This document shows positions 45,009 to 55,119 of a stretch of DNA of 64,000 bases, piece by piece. Source of the DNA: Hexactinellida sp. DTS-2022 (taxonomy: Eukaryota > Porifera > Hexactinellida). The stretch lies in contig JAPNXP010000006.1 of assembly GCA_028753945.1 (NCBI GenBank), forward strand, positions 2,542,001 to 2,606,000, given 5' to 3'. Positions within the stretch are counted from its first letter, which is position 1. Each line of letters starts with the position of its first letter. The notes beneath the pieces are model-generated. The model ran no database searches, had not been told where the DNA came from, and saw nothing but the letters and a program-made list of their open reading frames with translations. Both the position numbers and the translations under genes were made by a program.

Positions 45009-45893
45009 TTGTCACGAAATATTCCGTCCGGGGTAAATTTGGTCCGGCCGGACCAAATATATCAGAAATATTTGGTCCGGGTTGATTCTTAATATTATTT
45101 TAGAATGTTAAGATATCTTGCATTTGATTTCCCCAATTCAACCCCACTGAAAAGATAATATATATTCTTCGAATATGCATTGTATAACAGAAAATAGACA
45201 GAATGTAATGTGTTCCGTTAGAAAATTGACGGGAAGAGTTGTCTAGTTTAACATTATTTTTTCGTACAGCTCACATTGGCTGTTAACAGCTTAAATTGGG
45301 CTGTTAACAGCTAGAATTGGCTGTTAACAGCTAGAATTGGCTGTTAACAGCTTAAATTGGCGTTAATTAAAACTTAAAGGCGAAATAAATGCAGTTAAGG
45401 TTAATGCCAATTGGGGACGAATTCTTAGCTGTTAACAGCAAACAGCCAAAATGAAAAAATTGAGAGGCACTGCACTAACTATTAGTCTATTATATACTCA
45501 TAACAAAATATACACAAGTTAATGGAGTCACACACAACATACTTGTGAGCCACGTTCAACTCGCGAACCATTGTATGAAAACCCCTGCTAAATGCGTACT
45601 AAAGTAGATTTTCAAATAATTTTTAGTAAATTCAATTAACTGTCTATTTTCTAAAATAATATTAAGAATCCACCCGGACCAAATATTTCTGATATATTCG
45701 GTCCGGCCGGACCGAAAAATAGCCCGGACCAAAAACATCTGAAATATTTAGTCCGGCCGGACATTTTGCAAACCCGGACCAAAGATTTCTGAAATATTCG
45801 GTCCGGGAATTTTATGTCCGGCCGGACCAAATATTTCTGATATATTTGGTCCGGCCGGACCAAATTTATCCCGGACCGAATATTTCGTGACAA
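45009..45893. mobile_element. Inverted-repeat element with GGTCCGGCCGGACC units
   Basis: The left end TTGTCACGAAATATTCCG and the inverted right end enclose a terminal block with GGTCCGGCCGGACCAAATAT. On the right this block is expanded into several copies of about 60-90 bases (45670-45880). The interior has repeated GCTGTTAACAGC palindromes at 45275-45440. There is no coding frame and no clear duplication. It sits inside the hAT gene. Confidence 0.72.
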
Positions 45894-45905
45894 GACCATC
45901 AGAAG

Positions 45906-46039
45906 CAGGGCCCGATTAAGCTAGATGGGGGCCTGAGGCACAGCTCAATTTGGGGGCCCCTTAGACCTCCCGATAGAGCCCCTAGAGGCTGTGGGCCTAA
46001 GGCCTGTGCCTCAGGTGCCTCATGATTAGTCGGGCACTG
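45906..46039. mobile_element. hAT MITE with exact 8-bp duplication
   Basis: Ends CAGGGCCCGATTAAGC...GATTAGTCGGGCACTG with duplication ATCAGAAG (45898-45905 and 46040-46047). It inserted into the hAT transposase at the CTSD codons. Confidence 0.93.
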
Positions 46040-46140
46040 ATCAGAAGTGCACGCACTAACATTATCCAAGAAAGTCCTTATATCTATGGACTGGCACAAA
46101 TTCCGAGATTGGTTGAGAGAAACATATGAGAGTTCTCTTC

Positions 46141-46455
46141 CCTATCTTTTCTGTGAGTACTTTTGGGAACGTTGTACTATATCAAATATCAGGAAAAATC
46201 GTTAACTAATTTTTAACTGTTGATTTAATTGTGATTGTTGGTTAATTGATAGTTTGATTAATTCATTATTAATTTATAGTTATGTATGAATTTAGAATAG
46301 ATTTCTTTGACGTATATTAAATATATTTCAACTTTCTTGAAAGTTGCTTTCTCAAATGCATTTCTTAAAAAATGACGTCCAAAACTGGCACATTTGACTC
46401 GCGGGCGCATCCTACGGCATCCACAATTCTAATTCCAAACCCTCGGCATTGCACC
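46141..46455. other. AT-rich spacer
   Basis: There is no gene; about 300 bases of AT-rich DNA separate the hAT remnant from the next nest. Confidence 0.5.
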
Positions 46456-46660
46456 CAGTTGCGTAGCTAAGGTTTCGGGGGCCCCGGTTCAAAAGTATGT
46501 GCCTGGGGCCCCCTACCCCAATAGTTTAAATTGGAGTAGTAAAATTTAAGGAGGTTCGCGGCATACATCTGGGTAAATTTGGTTTCGGAAATGGCATTCC
46601 CTAAATTTTGACGAAGTATGATTGAAGTATATCTGCAAATGGAAAATTTTGGAACCTTTG

Positions 46661-47234
46661 CATACCTGAAGACCGTACAGGGATTCCCTGTACAGTATAG
46701 GGATTTTAACCATTTTGACTGTTCAGTACAGGCGTACAGAGATTTTAATATACTAATTTTGAGTCAAATAATCCCTAAAATGTCTACAGCAGGGTTTTTT
46801 TTAAGGTTGAGACCTTGGTGTAATTCAGCAGCGGCCGTGGTGTAACTCAACACTGCAGCAGCTGCGCCCGACCCGAATCGTGGTGTAACTTCCCAAAATC
46901 TTGGTGGCATTTTGCCACCAAGAAGACCCTTAAAAAAAACCCTGGTCTACAGTGATGATAGTATATTCTGCCATGCATTCTGCATTGACCACATAAAGGC
47001 ACAACTGATTTATATATTTATACAAGCGAACAGGGATTCCCTGTACAGTATATAATTCAATGCTTTCTCTTTTCCAAAGTGATAATTTTGATATGTAAGA
47101 CTATAGTAAATACCTGGACTAGCGTGCGCAGCGAGCGAGAAAATTCTTTGGGAGGTGTACAGGGATTTTGGCCAATGTACACGGGAAATTGGAGCCCTGT
47201 ACAGGGATATTACACAAATAGGTTGGCAGGTATG
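46661..47234. mobile_element. CATACCTG-ended element, middle layer
   Basis: Ends CATACCTG...CAGGTATG with CCTTTG on both sides (46655-46660 and 47235-47240), six bases. The interior repeats TGTACAGGGAT motifs. A related worn piece is at 38725-38915. The superfamily is uncertain. Confidence 0.65.
46790..46944. mobile_element. hAT MITE, inner layer
   Basis: Ends CAGGGTTTTTTTTAAGG...CCTTAAAAAAAACCCTG with exact 8-bp duplication GTCTACAG (46782-46789 and 46945-46952). Confidence 0.93.
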
Positions 47235-47399
47235 CCTTTGGGGCCCCTGAGACATCGGAGTACTCGTTCAATGAACCGCCTATAGCTACGCCTCTGATTG
47301 CACCTCCCCAGATATTTTGTGCTGGACCCATCCCTGGTCTAAACAACAAAAAGGCATTTTTATTACACGAAAGTTTACCTCTGATAAGTTTGATTTTAT

Positions 47400-48140
47400 T
47401 TTTTCGAAAGTTGTTCTGATATTTTTTTGTTTGTAGAAAGGAATCTGAATTGCAAATAATATAGCTTCTGGTAATTTCTAATGTTTTATGAGGGCCTAAA
47501 TATTTACTTACTTAGTTCCCGAAAATTTATTCTCTTTGGGTTTATTTTGGATAAGTACTAGATCTCCATCAGTAATTCCACTTCCTAATTGAGATCATAG
47601 ATCATAAGATAAGGAAAATAATATTTAACTAAAGTAATTCGGTATCTCACCTGTTGGACCGGACTCTTGCCTCATAGATAGCTTTCTGTTTACTTTGCTC
47701 TTCGATATTGATTTTTTGTGCAGGCTCTCTTGAGTTCTTTATTTGAGCCACCATCTGATTAATACATTCACTATCGGTTGGCATGTGGAGTCAATTAAAT
47801 CAATGGTCGTATTATTTTGAGAGATATCTGGGCCAAAAATATTTCCTTTGGAATTGCGTTAGTTTATCCCAACAAGGGCTGTATAAATCATTTTGATTTG
47901 GCAAAAAAACTCGTTTTTTTGAATGAGTTGAATTTGGTGATGCAAAAATGAATGAGTTGAATAAGTTATTAGCAGTGGTAAACTGAAATGAGTTCAACTC
48001 ATTTAAACAGTGAGTGAATGAAAAATTAGTTTTTTCCAACTCAAAATGAGTTGGTACAGCCCTGATTCCTGGATGTGCTGTTGTATCGTGAAATCGTGTG
48101 TATAATAAATTTCGCTTCATATAGAGTGGGAATTTCAAGA
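47400..48140 (-). mobile_element. Gypsy-like LTR retrotransposon fossil (integrase region)
   Basis: A remnant of the integrase region, recognised from its H-x-H zinc-binding segment (RFHDTTAHPG) and the YFWPRYL motif, with a downstream stretch like the integrase C-terminus (GITDGDLVL). It is broken and incomplete, no LTRs were recognised, and it looks old. A hAT-like MITE has inserted into it. Confidence 0.6.
47873..48064. mobile_element. hAT-like MITE in the Gypsy fossil
   Basis: Ends CAAGGGCTGTATAAATC...GGTACAGCCCTG with AACTCATTT/AAATGAGTT motifs in both orientations inside. The flanking 8-mers do not match well. Confidence 0.6.
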
Positions 48141-49296
48141 AATAATTAAATGGTAGAACTTTCCTACTTCACTTTTGTCAATGCGGTATGGATCACAATT
48201 CCTCCGAAATTTTTTGTTTGAATGGGAAGGAATCTAACCGTTTAATAGATTATTCGGATAATCACCACAAATCAGATACCTGCAGGTAGCCTAATATTCT
48301 TCTTCATCCATTATTCTAGGAGTTTGGACAGGAAAAACTCTAGATATACACTAACCAGCCAAAAGTCTAAAATAATTATAAACTTTACTATAATTACATT
48401 GAAAAAGCATTATGATTTCATGCCATTTTAGCAAATATCCATGAAGTGACTTGTGTCTCTGGCTCTGCCACGTGCCACTTGTAGCATAAGTGGCACAAAT
48501 GGGAACGTGGCTGAGTCTGAGAAGAAAATAATCATAATGATTTGAAACTAAACACCTAGAGTAATTCGACCAAAATCTGAAATCAGAAGTTGCATATTCT
48601 AATTGCCTCTTAATGGTCATAAATTATCCATTTAATTATATCTTCACATATTAAGGTTTAGGTATACTTCCCAACACTTTTTGAACAATTTTTTGCAGAT
48701 TTGAAATAAGTATTTTGTATTAAATTCCCCGTGGCGAGATAAATCCAAAAATGCATTACTATTCGAATTAGGTAACATAGAATTTTTTAATTCATAAAGC
48801 ACATTTTGTATAATAGATAATTTTTTCTTGTTTATGATTAAGACTTGATTAATGTTTTATTACTTCGAGAAGCTTCTAATCTATCAGATGAATGTAAAAC
48901 TTCTTTTAATCACTTATGTCAAAGTTATGTGTGGAATTTTCCTTCAATAACTGCTAGAGCACTTTTCTTGTCATTAATTTTTTTAATAAAACTATAAATA
49001 AATGTTATAAATGAAATCCCTGCATTCATATGATAGAACTCTTTGAGAGCTGTCCAAAACCGTTGAGATTTTGTTTATAGGTGGTATATGAACCAAAATG
49101 TGTCTGATAAATCGTCAAAAGTTGTGGCTGGAGATGGCGGGGTCAGAATAAATGACCCCCTACAGGAGTGGCTTAGGTGGAGGTCACAAAAAAGTCGGTA
49201 TTATTAAAGTTTTCAATCTTTTTCTATAATATTTGGATTGGAGATGCGGCATAGGCTGTTCTATCCAAAAATGTTATAAAACCAATAAGTGGCAAA

Positions 49297-52200
49297 CACA
49301 GACTACGTAACTAAAGACTGTTCACGGCATTTAACCATGGATTACTTCAAGTCTTGTATCCAAACTGCTAAAATAATAATATTTCAAAAGCTACTAGACG
49401 TAAACGATCTAAATCATAATAAAGTCAAGTTTCATTTTAATAATGAGGATGCTCCATCATTTAAGGACACCATTTACCTAATTGGTGCTGACATCACGCA
49501 AGATAAATATAAAAGTTGAACTAGGAATACATTTAAATAACTATTTTGATTGTAGTTTCAGTAGTTTTCTTTTCGATCCGGTAGATTTTTCAATACATCG
49601 TTTCGAATTTAAATTTCGGACTTTATTCTTTAACAAACAATTGCTAGTAGAAAAAAGTATTCGATTGAGATACCATAGGAAAGGTGTTTGACATTTGGGA
49701 CACGTAAATCTCCAGAATTGAAAATTCTCAAATTCTAGTCTTGAAATTGATAATTGAATAAGAATATTTCTGCTGCTACTAATAACAAATTGTCTCATTA
49801 AAGAAAAGTTCTGTTCTATTCTGAAAAGAATTCTCCATAAACTGGAGACCGCATTAATAACTTCATCAGAAGGATATTTAAGCCCCCCTCGATCTGCTAA
49901 CTCGATGAGAATCAAGTGAGAATCCTCACATTCAAGAGAAAGACTTTTGAGTTGGGTGAGTAAGGGCACATATTCAGGACACAGAGAAGTAGCGGCTTTA
50001 ACTTTTTTCGAATATAACTTCGACTTAAATATACTATGTATAGCATAACCAGCTATAAAGGTTAAGGCTTGACGAGTTTCTTTAAGGGGTGAAAAATCAA
50101 AGTTTTGATGGAGAATAAAATAGTAAGAGCTCAGATCTAGTTCAGGTTTCTCAACATTCTCAGTTTCAATGTCAACAGAAAAAGTGTTAACGAATTCCTT
50201 CAATGAAGTTTCAAATGTATTATCTTGGCTTCGATAGAGTTTTAAAATGTTAGAGAGTTTTATCCGGCGTTCGCTTTCAAGAATTTGGCAAATGGATATA
50301 TTGTAATTACAACCAGACATTAGCCTGTATACCCCAAAGTGTTTTTCTAGAGAATCGTTTTGTAAGAAACCTGTCAAGACATAAGAAAAACCACAAGAGT
50401 CACTGGTTAAGTAGTTCACAATTCTTGGTAAAACTCGGCATGTATGAATTAAACTGGTAAATGTATGTGAGCTAAGTTTTCCATCTCTACCGATACAGTT
50501 GAGTGTCTTCCAATCCTGAAGCCATGAAACAAATCTAGAAAAGAACTCAAAACGTTCATCCTGTAATGTGAAAACCCTTGAATCAGGATCGAGCAGGCGG
50601 ATATCTTTCCCTGGACTTTGTATGTTACACATTTTCCAAAACCGGGTTATAAGTGAAATAAATTGAGAAGTTTGATTTGAAATGTTATTCTTTTGATTGT
50701 ATAACAAAACAGCATTGTATGTTGACTGATCCCATACCGCAAGAGCCAAAGGTACACTTTGCCTTTCAAGTGTGGATGGCCAAACGACTCTAGATGTTAA
50801 TTTATGAGCTATCTTGGCATTTGAAAATTGTTCAAGCTTGTAAATATTTCTGAGATCGATGAAAGAAGCAGTTGAAATCTGATAAGGAAAAGTTCCACCA
50901 AAATAATGATCAATAGAAGGAAAAGTAAATGTCGTATTGGTATCCTTTTGATTAATCCAGTTATTCCGGATACACTTAACTATGTGCACCGGATCAAACA
51001 TCAAAAAAATGGATCTTGTAGGGTCTGAAGGGTTAGGACAAGTTAATTCTAAATTAGATGAATTGTCAGCTAGTAATTTGAATAATCTAACGTTAAGTTG
51101 GTAATCGTCTGTACAAATCGCTATTACTCTAAGATCACATTTCTCAATGTCAATAATAACTTGTTTTACTATTGGAAGTAATTCAGAGGCTTTAGTATTG
51201 CAACAGGGGAGAAGTCTAACGATCTCTGACCACTTTGTGTAAAGGCCTGAAACTTGAAAAGCTAGTACAGTTTTAGCTGGGTCACATTCAGAAGATATGT
51301 CCTCTGCATCATCTAAATCCCAATTGATACAAGAGGATCCAAAAAAATTTCCACCTTTGTAAGTGTAATCGGTTTTCACATGAATTTCGTCGAGCTGTAA
51401 AAGGATATTCCTTTTATATTTGTTAAAAGCCTTACAATAAACTTTAAGATAGTCAATAAAATATGTATCTAATCCCATGTTTGAATATAGTCTTCGGAGT
51501 GTTGATGGATGAGGCAAAGAGAGGCATTCCAATGATTGCAGATAACGGTAACATCCAGAAGATATCAGTTGGGCTTTGAGAGAAAGAACCAATGTTAACA
51601 CGTTATACCGACGGTTATTTTTACTAAGTTTCAAATTTTCAAGTTGACATAGGATGAACTGTAGTCGAATAGAAATATCCTTTAATTCTTTCGTATCATC
51701 TTTCGTTTTCAACTTTTCCACTGTAAGTCTAACGGAATCTGTAGCTTGCATGATACCAACCTCAATCTCATCTTGTTGATGCGTATCAAGCTCTTCAATT
51801 AAATCAGAAATCTGGCGGATATCAGTAATATCGGTAATTTTAGTCTTCATCTCAACTTCATTTAGAAAACATCTAACATGTAAAGAATCATAAATAAGGA
51901 TTTGATGTGACATGATTAGTAAATGTCCAGACAGTATCCTCTTGAAAACATTTATCGTTGTCGGGCCTGAGCGAAAATAGAACCATTGTTGAGCTAAATT
52001 TAATATTGAATGCTTCTGTTCAATTTCTTCAATATTTGAAACAGAGAACTTTTCACTTTCTGTTTTAGATTCAGCAAGACTCAGCTCAAGAGCTTTTTGA
52101 AAATGTCGAAAATCAATTACATTTCGGTCAAACCTTTCTGCATGTTCAGAAGAGCTCTCCAAATACGAAGGACAATTGGGTAGATAAATAGGTTTGGCAT

Positions 52201-52720
52201 TCTTCCGGAGTCCAGGTTTACGGGAAACTTTCTCAACGGTTCCATCTTGCTGAGGTATCTCAACATGAAGTAAAAGGTCATCGTCACCAAAGTGTTTCGC
52301 ACAAATAAATACTCTGGTCAACTCCCATGCATCTTCACGATGTAAAAATTTACGCCATTCATCCTGAGTATCTTTCGGCCAATGATTTAACATTTCAAAT
52401 ACTGGTGTATACTGTGTACCGTCGTAATTTGAGGTGCAATTTGCAACGCTACATCTGTTTGGCATATTATTGCTATAAAGAGAAGTAATAATGTAAAGAC
52501 GAGCTATTATAAATTAGGCAGTAATAATTAATGTAATAGTAATAAACAATAATTTTATACAAAAGCTAATACTAGCTATGAATATACCTACATTGATTAC
52601 CACGGGAATTAGTAGTAATTTCGTATTCAAACATTATGGTTTGTTTACAAAATAGACTTGAAGTAATCCATGGTAGTGGAGAAGTCAGACCGTGAACAGT
52701 CTTTAGTTACGTAGTCTGTG
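49297..52720 (-). mobile_element. Complete P element
   Basis: The 31-bp terminal repeats at 49297-49327 and 52690-52720 are identical inverted copies, starting CACAGACTACGTAACTAAAG. AGTGGCAAA (nine bases, or an 8-bp duplication with one shared base) flanks both sides (49288-49296 and 52721-52729). A 21-bp sub-terminal inverted repeat starting ACCATGGATTACTTCAAG lies at 49334-49354 and 52654-52674. The single gene inside has an unbroken frame. Size is 3424 bp. The architecture matches Drosophila P (31-bp TIRs, internal repeats, 8-bp duplication). It looks whole and recent. Confidence 0.95.
49541..52465 (-). CDS. P-element transposase (THAP9-like), intact
   Basis: A 974-codon frame from ATG 52465 to 49541. 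Residues 5-59: THAP zinc finger with C5-x4-C10, W29-P30 and C55-x2-H58, then the P-I-Y-L-P box at 92-96. Residues 100-290: helical, with a Leu-rich stretch probably for oligomerisation. RNase-H fold: LLQLDEIHV (D359), ICTDDYQLN (D453/D454), MFDPVHIVKCIRNN (489-502, like the GTP-binding insertion region of P transposases), LQNDSLEKHFGVYRLMSG (D704, E707). The C-terminal GYAIH and DRGGLKYPS blocks also occur in the two decayed relatives in this window. A pair CPKC lies at 922-925. The length is close to human THAP9 (about 900). No intron is needed, unlike Drosophila P and copy A here. The enzyme cuts the element ends and reinserts them, using GTP as cofactor in the family. TIRs lie 244 bp and 255 bp outside the frame. 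Confidence 0.95.
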   Translation of the reverse strand: MPNRCSVANCTSNYDGTQYTPVFEMLNHWPKDTQDEWRKFLHREDAWELTRVFICAKHFGDDDLLLHVEIPQQDGTVEKVSRKPGLRKNAKPIYLPNCPSYLESSSEHAERFDRNVIDFRHFQKALELSLAESKTESEKFSVSNIEEIEQKHSILNLAQQWFYFRSGPTTINVFKRILSGHLLIMSHQILIYDSLHVRCFLNEVEMKTKITDITDIRQISDLIEELDTHQQDEIEVGIMQATDSVRLTVEKLKTKDDTKELKDISIRLQFILCQLENLKLSKNNRRYNVLTLVLSLKAQLISSGCYRYLQSLECLSLPHPSTLRRLYSNMGLDTYFIDYLKVYCKAFNKYKRNILLQLDEIHVKTDYTYKGGNFFGSSCINWDLDDAEDISSECDPAKTVLAFQVSGLYTKWSEIVRLLPCCNTKASELLPIVKQVIIDIEKCDLRVIAICTDDYQLNVRLFKLLADNSSNLELTCPNPSDPTRSIFLMFDPVHIVKCIRNNWINQKDTNTTFTFPSIDHYFGGTFPYQISTASFIDLRNIYKLEQFSNAKIAHKLTSRVVWPSTLERQSVPLALAVWDQSTYNAVLLYNQKNNISNQTSQFISLITRFWKMCNIQSPGKDIRLLDPDSRVFTLQDERFEFFSRFVSWLQDWKTLNCIGRDGKLSSHTFTSLIHTCRVLPRIVNYLTSDSCGFSYVLTGFLQNDSLEKHFGVYRLMSGCNYNISICQILESERRIKLSNILKLYRSQDNTFETSLKEFVNTFSVDIETENVEKPELDLSSYYFILHQNFDFSPLKETRQALTFIAGYAIHSIFKSKLYSKKVKAATSLCPEYVPLLTQLKSLSLECEDSHLILIELADRGGLKYPSDEVINAVSSLWRILFRIEQNFSLMRQFVISSSRNILIQLSISRLEFENFQFWRFTCPKCQTPFLWYLNRILFSTSNCLLKNKVRNLNSKRCIEKSTGSKRKLLKLQSK

Positions 52721-53025
52721 AGTGGCAAAGTACCCGAAAGTGGAAAATTTTATGGTTTACCTAAACCTTAATGAGTTTAACACCTCAATAAAATGTAACT
52801 TCAAAAAATTTGACATATTAGTATACTTTGATTTATGTAAACATCTATGTTGAGGGATCAAATGTTATTATGCTGCTAGAAGCTTGAATGTATGAATACT
52901 AATTGTTGTAGTTCAATAACTTTTGGCCGGGTAGTTTATATAAGATAGTTGCATTATACGTAACATAACGTATATATGGTACCATTATACGATAGGTGAA
53001 CGTATAATGCCATAATACGTTAGAG

Positions 53026-53167
53026 CAGTGGTTCTCAACCTTTAATGGTCTGTGGCCCCCTACCGAGACCTTCAGTACCTGTGGCCTTCTACTCTTCAAT
53101 AAAAAGCCTCGTGGCAAAGGCCTCGTGGCCCCCCAGGGGGGCCGAGGACCCCGGTTGAGAATCGCTG
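53026..53167. mobile_element. hAT MITE with Charlie/MER5-like ends
   Basis: Ends CAGTGGTTCTCAACC...GGTTGAGAATCGCTG with exact 8-bp duplication CGTTAGAG (53018-53025 and 53168-53175). The terminal 15 bases are of the type known from vertebrate Charlie-group hAT elements. GGCCCCC motifs are repeated inside. Confidence 0.95.
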
Positions 53168-53298
53168 CGTTAGAGGATCATATGGGAGAAACGTATAATC
53201 ATCATACGACGTATAACGTATAACGATTTTATACGATTTTCATCATACGTTCATCATACGTTACCATACGTTATCATACGTTCATCATACGTTATCAT

Positions 53299-53698
53299 CA
53301 GTGTTTGCCAGAAAAGACCACCCCGGAAAAAAACCGGTTTTTTCCACCCCGGAAAAGGGCAGTAAATTTGGAAAAAACCACTTATGACCATATATGGCAA
53401 CACTATAGGCCCATTTATGGTCAGCTTCTATATGCAAGAGACAGATATTATAAAGAGATTCTACATTTCTAGTGCCAACGATTGTTAAATTTAGGACTTT
53501 TGAGAGTGGATCCCTAATGTTAAACAAAGGTTAGTGGATTAACCACTAAATACACCGAAATACGTATATTAATTACGCGTAGGCCAGTCAATAGAAAAAG
53601 GCAGAAAAGTCCAGAAAAGGGCGTTTTTTTCCGGCAAAAACCGGTTTTTCCACCTGCCCCGGTCTTTTCTAGAAAAGGGCGGTTTTTTCCGAACACTG
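53299..53698. mobile_element. hAT MITE, AGAAAAGGGC family
   Basis: It starts CAGTGTTTGCCAGAAAAG and ends TTTCCGAACACTG, with exact 8-bp duplication GTTATCAT (53291-53298 and 53699-53706). AAAACCGGTTTTT and CCCCGG motifs are present near both ends. Confidence 0.92.
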
Positions 53699-53790
53699 GT
53701 TATCATACGTTTATTATACGTTCATCATACGTTACCATACGTTCATTATACGTTCATCATACGTTACCATATGTTCATCACGCGTTCATC

Positions 53791-54479
53791 GGAGAGGGTT
53801 TATCTGTTCATGTGGTGCGGCGTTTTGGAGTATCGGTGGAATCGCAGCGGGGCATTGCATATGGAATGATTTATCATTTATGACTATGCCAGTTACGTTT
53901 GTTGGGTTTATGATAGTGTTATGTAGCGAAGAAACCTGTCGTCATTAGCATCACTAATTGGATGGGCTTCTTCGTACAATACGATAGCATCTTAGTTTAC
54001 TGTCAGTATTTAGGGTTAGTTACTAGCCTTATACTTAGTTTTTGTAACTTATAATAAACGTGTGTTGTGACTGTTGTCATGTTATCAATGTGAGTAGTTA
54101 AGTACTAATTATTAAAGTGTTTGTAGTTTGGTGACGTTTGATCGGTCTCACCATCTTTAGTCTTTCTCAACCCCTTTCTTCCCCCCACTTAGCTATCCAT
54201 CCTCCCTCATGGTCATGGTCATCGATTCGTGGCTCGGTGATGAGCCACAGGCCCCGCCTGCGGGCCCTACATGTGGGTCCGGCGCGGTCCATGCCGGTGA
54301 TTGCGAGCTCCTCGAGATGACTCCGGCTGATCGCGATCCGTTGGCGAACACTGTCGGAAGCGAAGCAGATGATTGTCGGAACGACGACGTTGGTTGGTTG
54401 CAACCCGCAGTCTTGCAGAAAGCGTCCTGCGCCGGGCGTGTCGATGGCGAAGGACTACGGCGTAACCCTGGCGTTGTGT
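53791..54479. other. Unclassified stretch with a GC-rich block
   Basis: 53800-54160 is non-coding. 54200-54480 is GC-richer, with an open plus-strand frame (54209-54547) of biased composition that ends next to a BED-finger remnant. No domain can be named for it; it may be the N-terminal extension of the same dead hAT gene. Confidence 0.4.
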
Positions 54480-54565
54480 TGTTATTATCGATAACAAGCA
54501 GAACAACCCCAGAGTGCAGTGTCGTTTCTGCGACAAGGTGTTCCTAGGCGGTCCGAGTAAGAGGA
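54480..54565 (+). pseudogene. BED zinc-finger remnant of a hAT transposase
   Basis: In the frame through 54499 the plus strand reads NPRVQCRFCDKVFLGGPSK, the C-x2-C half of a BED finger typical of hAT transposases. The H-x-H half is missing because another element follows at once. Confidence 0.55.
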
Positions 54566-55109
54566 TGCCAACCTCTGAGAACCAAAAAGTGGGAGGTTTG
54601 CCATTTTCTGGCGGGAGTTTTACCAAAAAAGCGGGAGGTGGAAGATGAAAAAGCGGGAGACTCAAAGTATATGCTATTTCTTTGAATTTATCATGAATAG
54701 AACGATACAATCTGATTAATTTACGTTTGAATATCTACAAATAGGAAACGCTTATTTTTCAAGTTCTATCTTTCAAATTTCTTCTCGCATATCTCTTATT
54801 CACCCAATGTATGCAATAACACAACAAAACGAAATAGTAGATTATTAAATTATATTTTTTTACTAAGTAGTTTTTTAGTAGATATATTTAGATGTAGCAG
54901 ATTTAAATATCTTCAAAAGTTCATGTCATTTATGGACATTTTTCTAGAGATTTCGAGGAATTTCATGACGATTAGGCCATCAAATTGTAAATGTGTTGTA
55001 AAGCTTAATCCACCCTTTGTTTTCCAAGAAAGCGGGAGTTTGAAAAGTTTGGCGGGAGGTCGGGAGGATGGGAGAAATAAAGGCTAAAAAGCGGGAGGGT
55101 TGGCAACCC
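54560..55109. mobile_element. hAT-like MITE, GCGGGAG-rich, left end worn
   Basis: The right end GGGTTGGCAACCCTG (55095-55109) is a hAT-type terminus. AAGCGGGAGG motifs fill both flanks (54590-54660 and 55025-55095). The left end is diverged (GATGCCAACCTC). Confidence 0.6.
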
Positions 55110-55119
55110 TGTCAATATT

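Larger units (their letters stand above)
44219..46140 (-). mobile_element. hAT transposon remnant (ZBED5/SCAND3-like transposase)
   Basis: On the minus strand 46099-45902 includes FLDNVSACTSD, the block before the catalytic Asp in this hAT branch. 45015-44713 gives VKAVNPNTKHIHCMIHRYAL, then ELKAILEDVTHMVNSIKSS. 44636-44328 gives LSYLDEIFTRLNLLNKSLQG and the following helices. Between the first two blocks lie a palindromic element and a hAT MITE. The frames carry stops and shifts, so it is dead. The BED finger and C-terminal dimerisation part were not found. Confidence 0.75.
46456..47296. mobile_element. hAT MITE, outer layer of a triple nest
   Basis: Ends CAGTTGCGTAGCTAAGG...TATAGCTACGCCTCTG with exact 8-bp duplication ATTGCACC (46448-46455 and 47297-47304). 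It is split by the element at 46661-47234. Confidence 0.9.
48349..52942. mobile_element. Tc1/mariner-like element M, copy 2, hosting a P element
   Basis: It starts CACTAACCAGCCAAAAGT and ends ACTTTTGGCCGGGTAGT. The left part (GTGCCACTTGTAGCATAAGTG, ATTCTAATTGCCTCTTAATG) matches 18706-19645 in reverse, and the right part (ACTAATTGTTGTAGTTC) matches its other end. The P element at 49297-52720 interrupts it. The stretch 48660-49296 holds no gene. Confidence 0.65.
52950..53790. repeat. Minisatellite of CATACGTT units, interrupted by two hAT MITEs
   Basis: Short units of ATCATACGTT, ACCATACGTT and CGTATAA-type inverses run at 52950-53017, 53168-53298 and 53699-53790. The two insertions carry duplications made of the repeat itself, so the array predates them. 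Confidence 0.85.

Noticed and set aside
53800-54130. Possible LTR (AATAAA-like signal and a tRNA-primer-like stretch)
   Set aside because: No second copy, no defined ends and no adjoining coding region of that class.
54267-54710. 147-codon minus-strand frame in the GC-rich block
   Set aside because: It is arginine-rich with no domain and runs antisense through a BED-finger remnant and a MITE, so it is probably a composition artefact.
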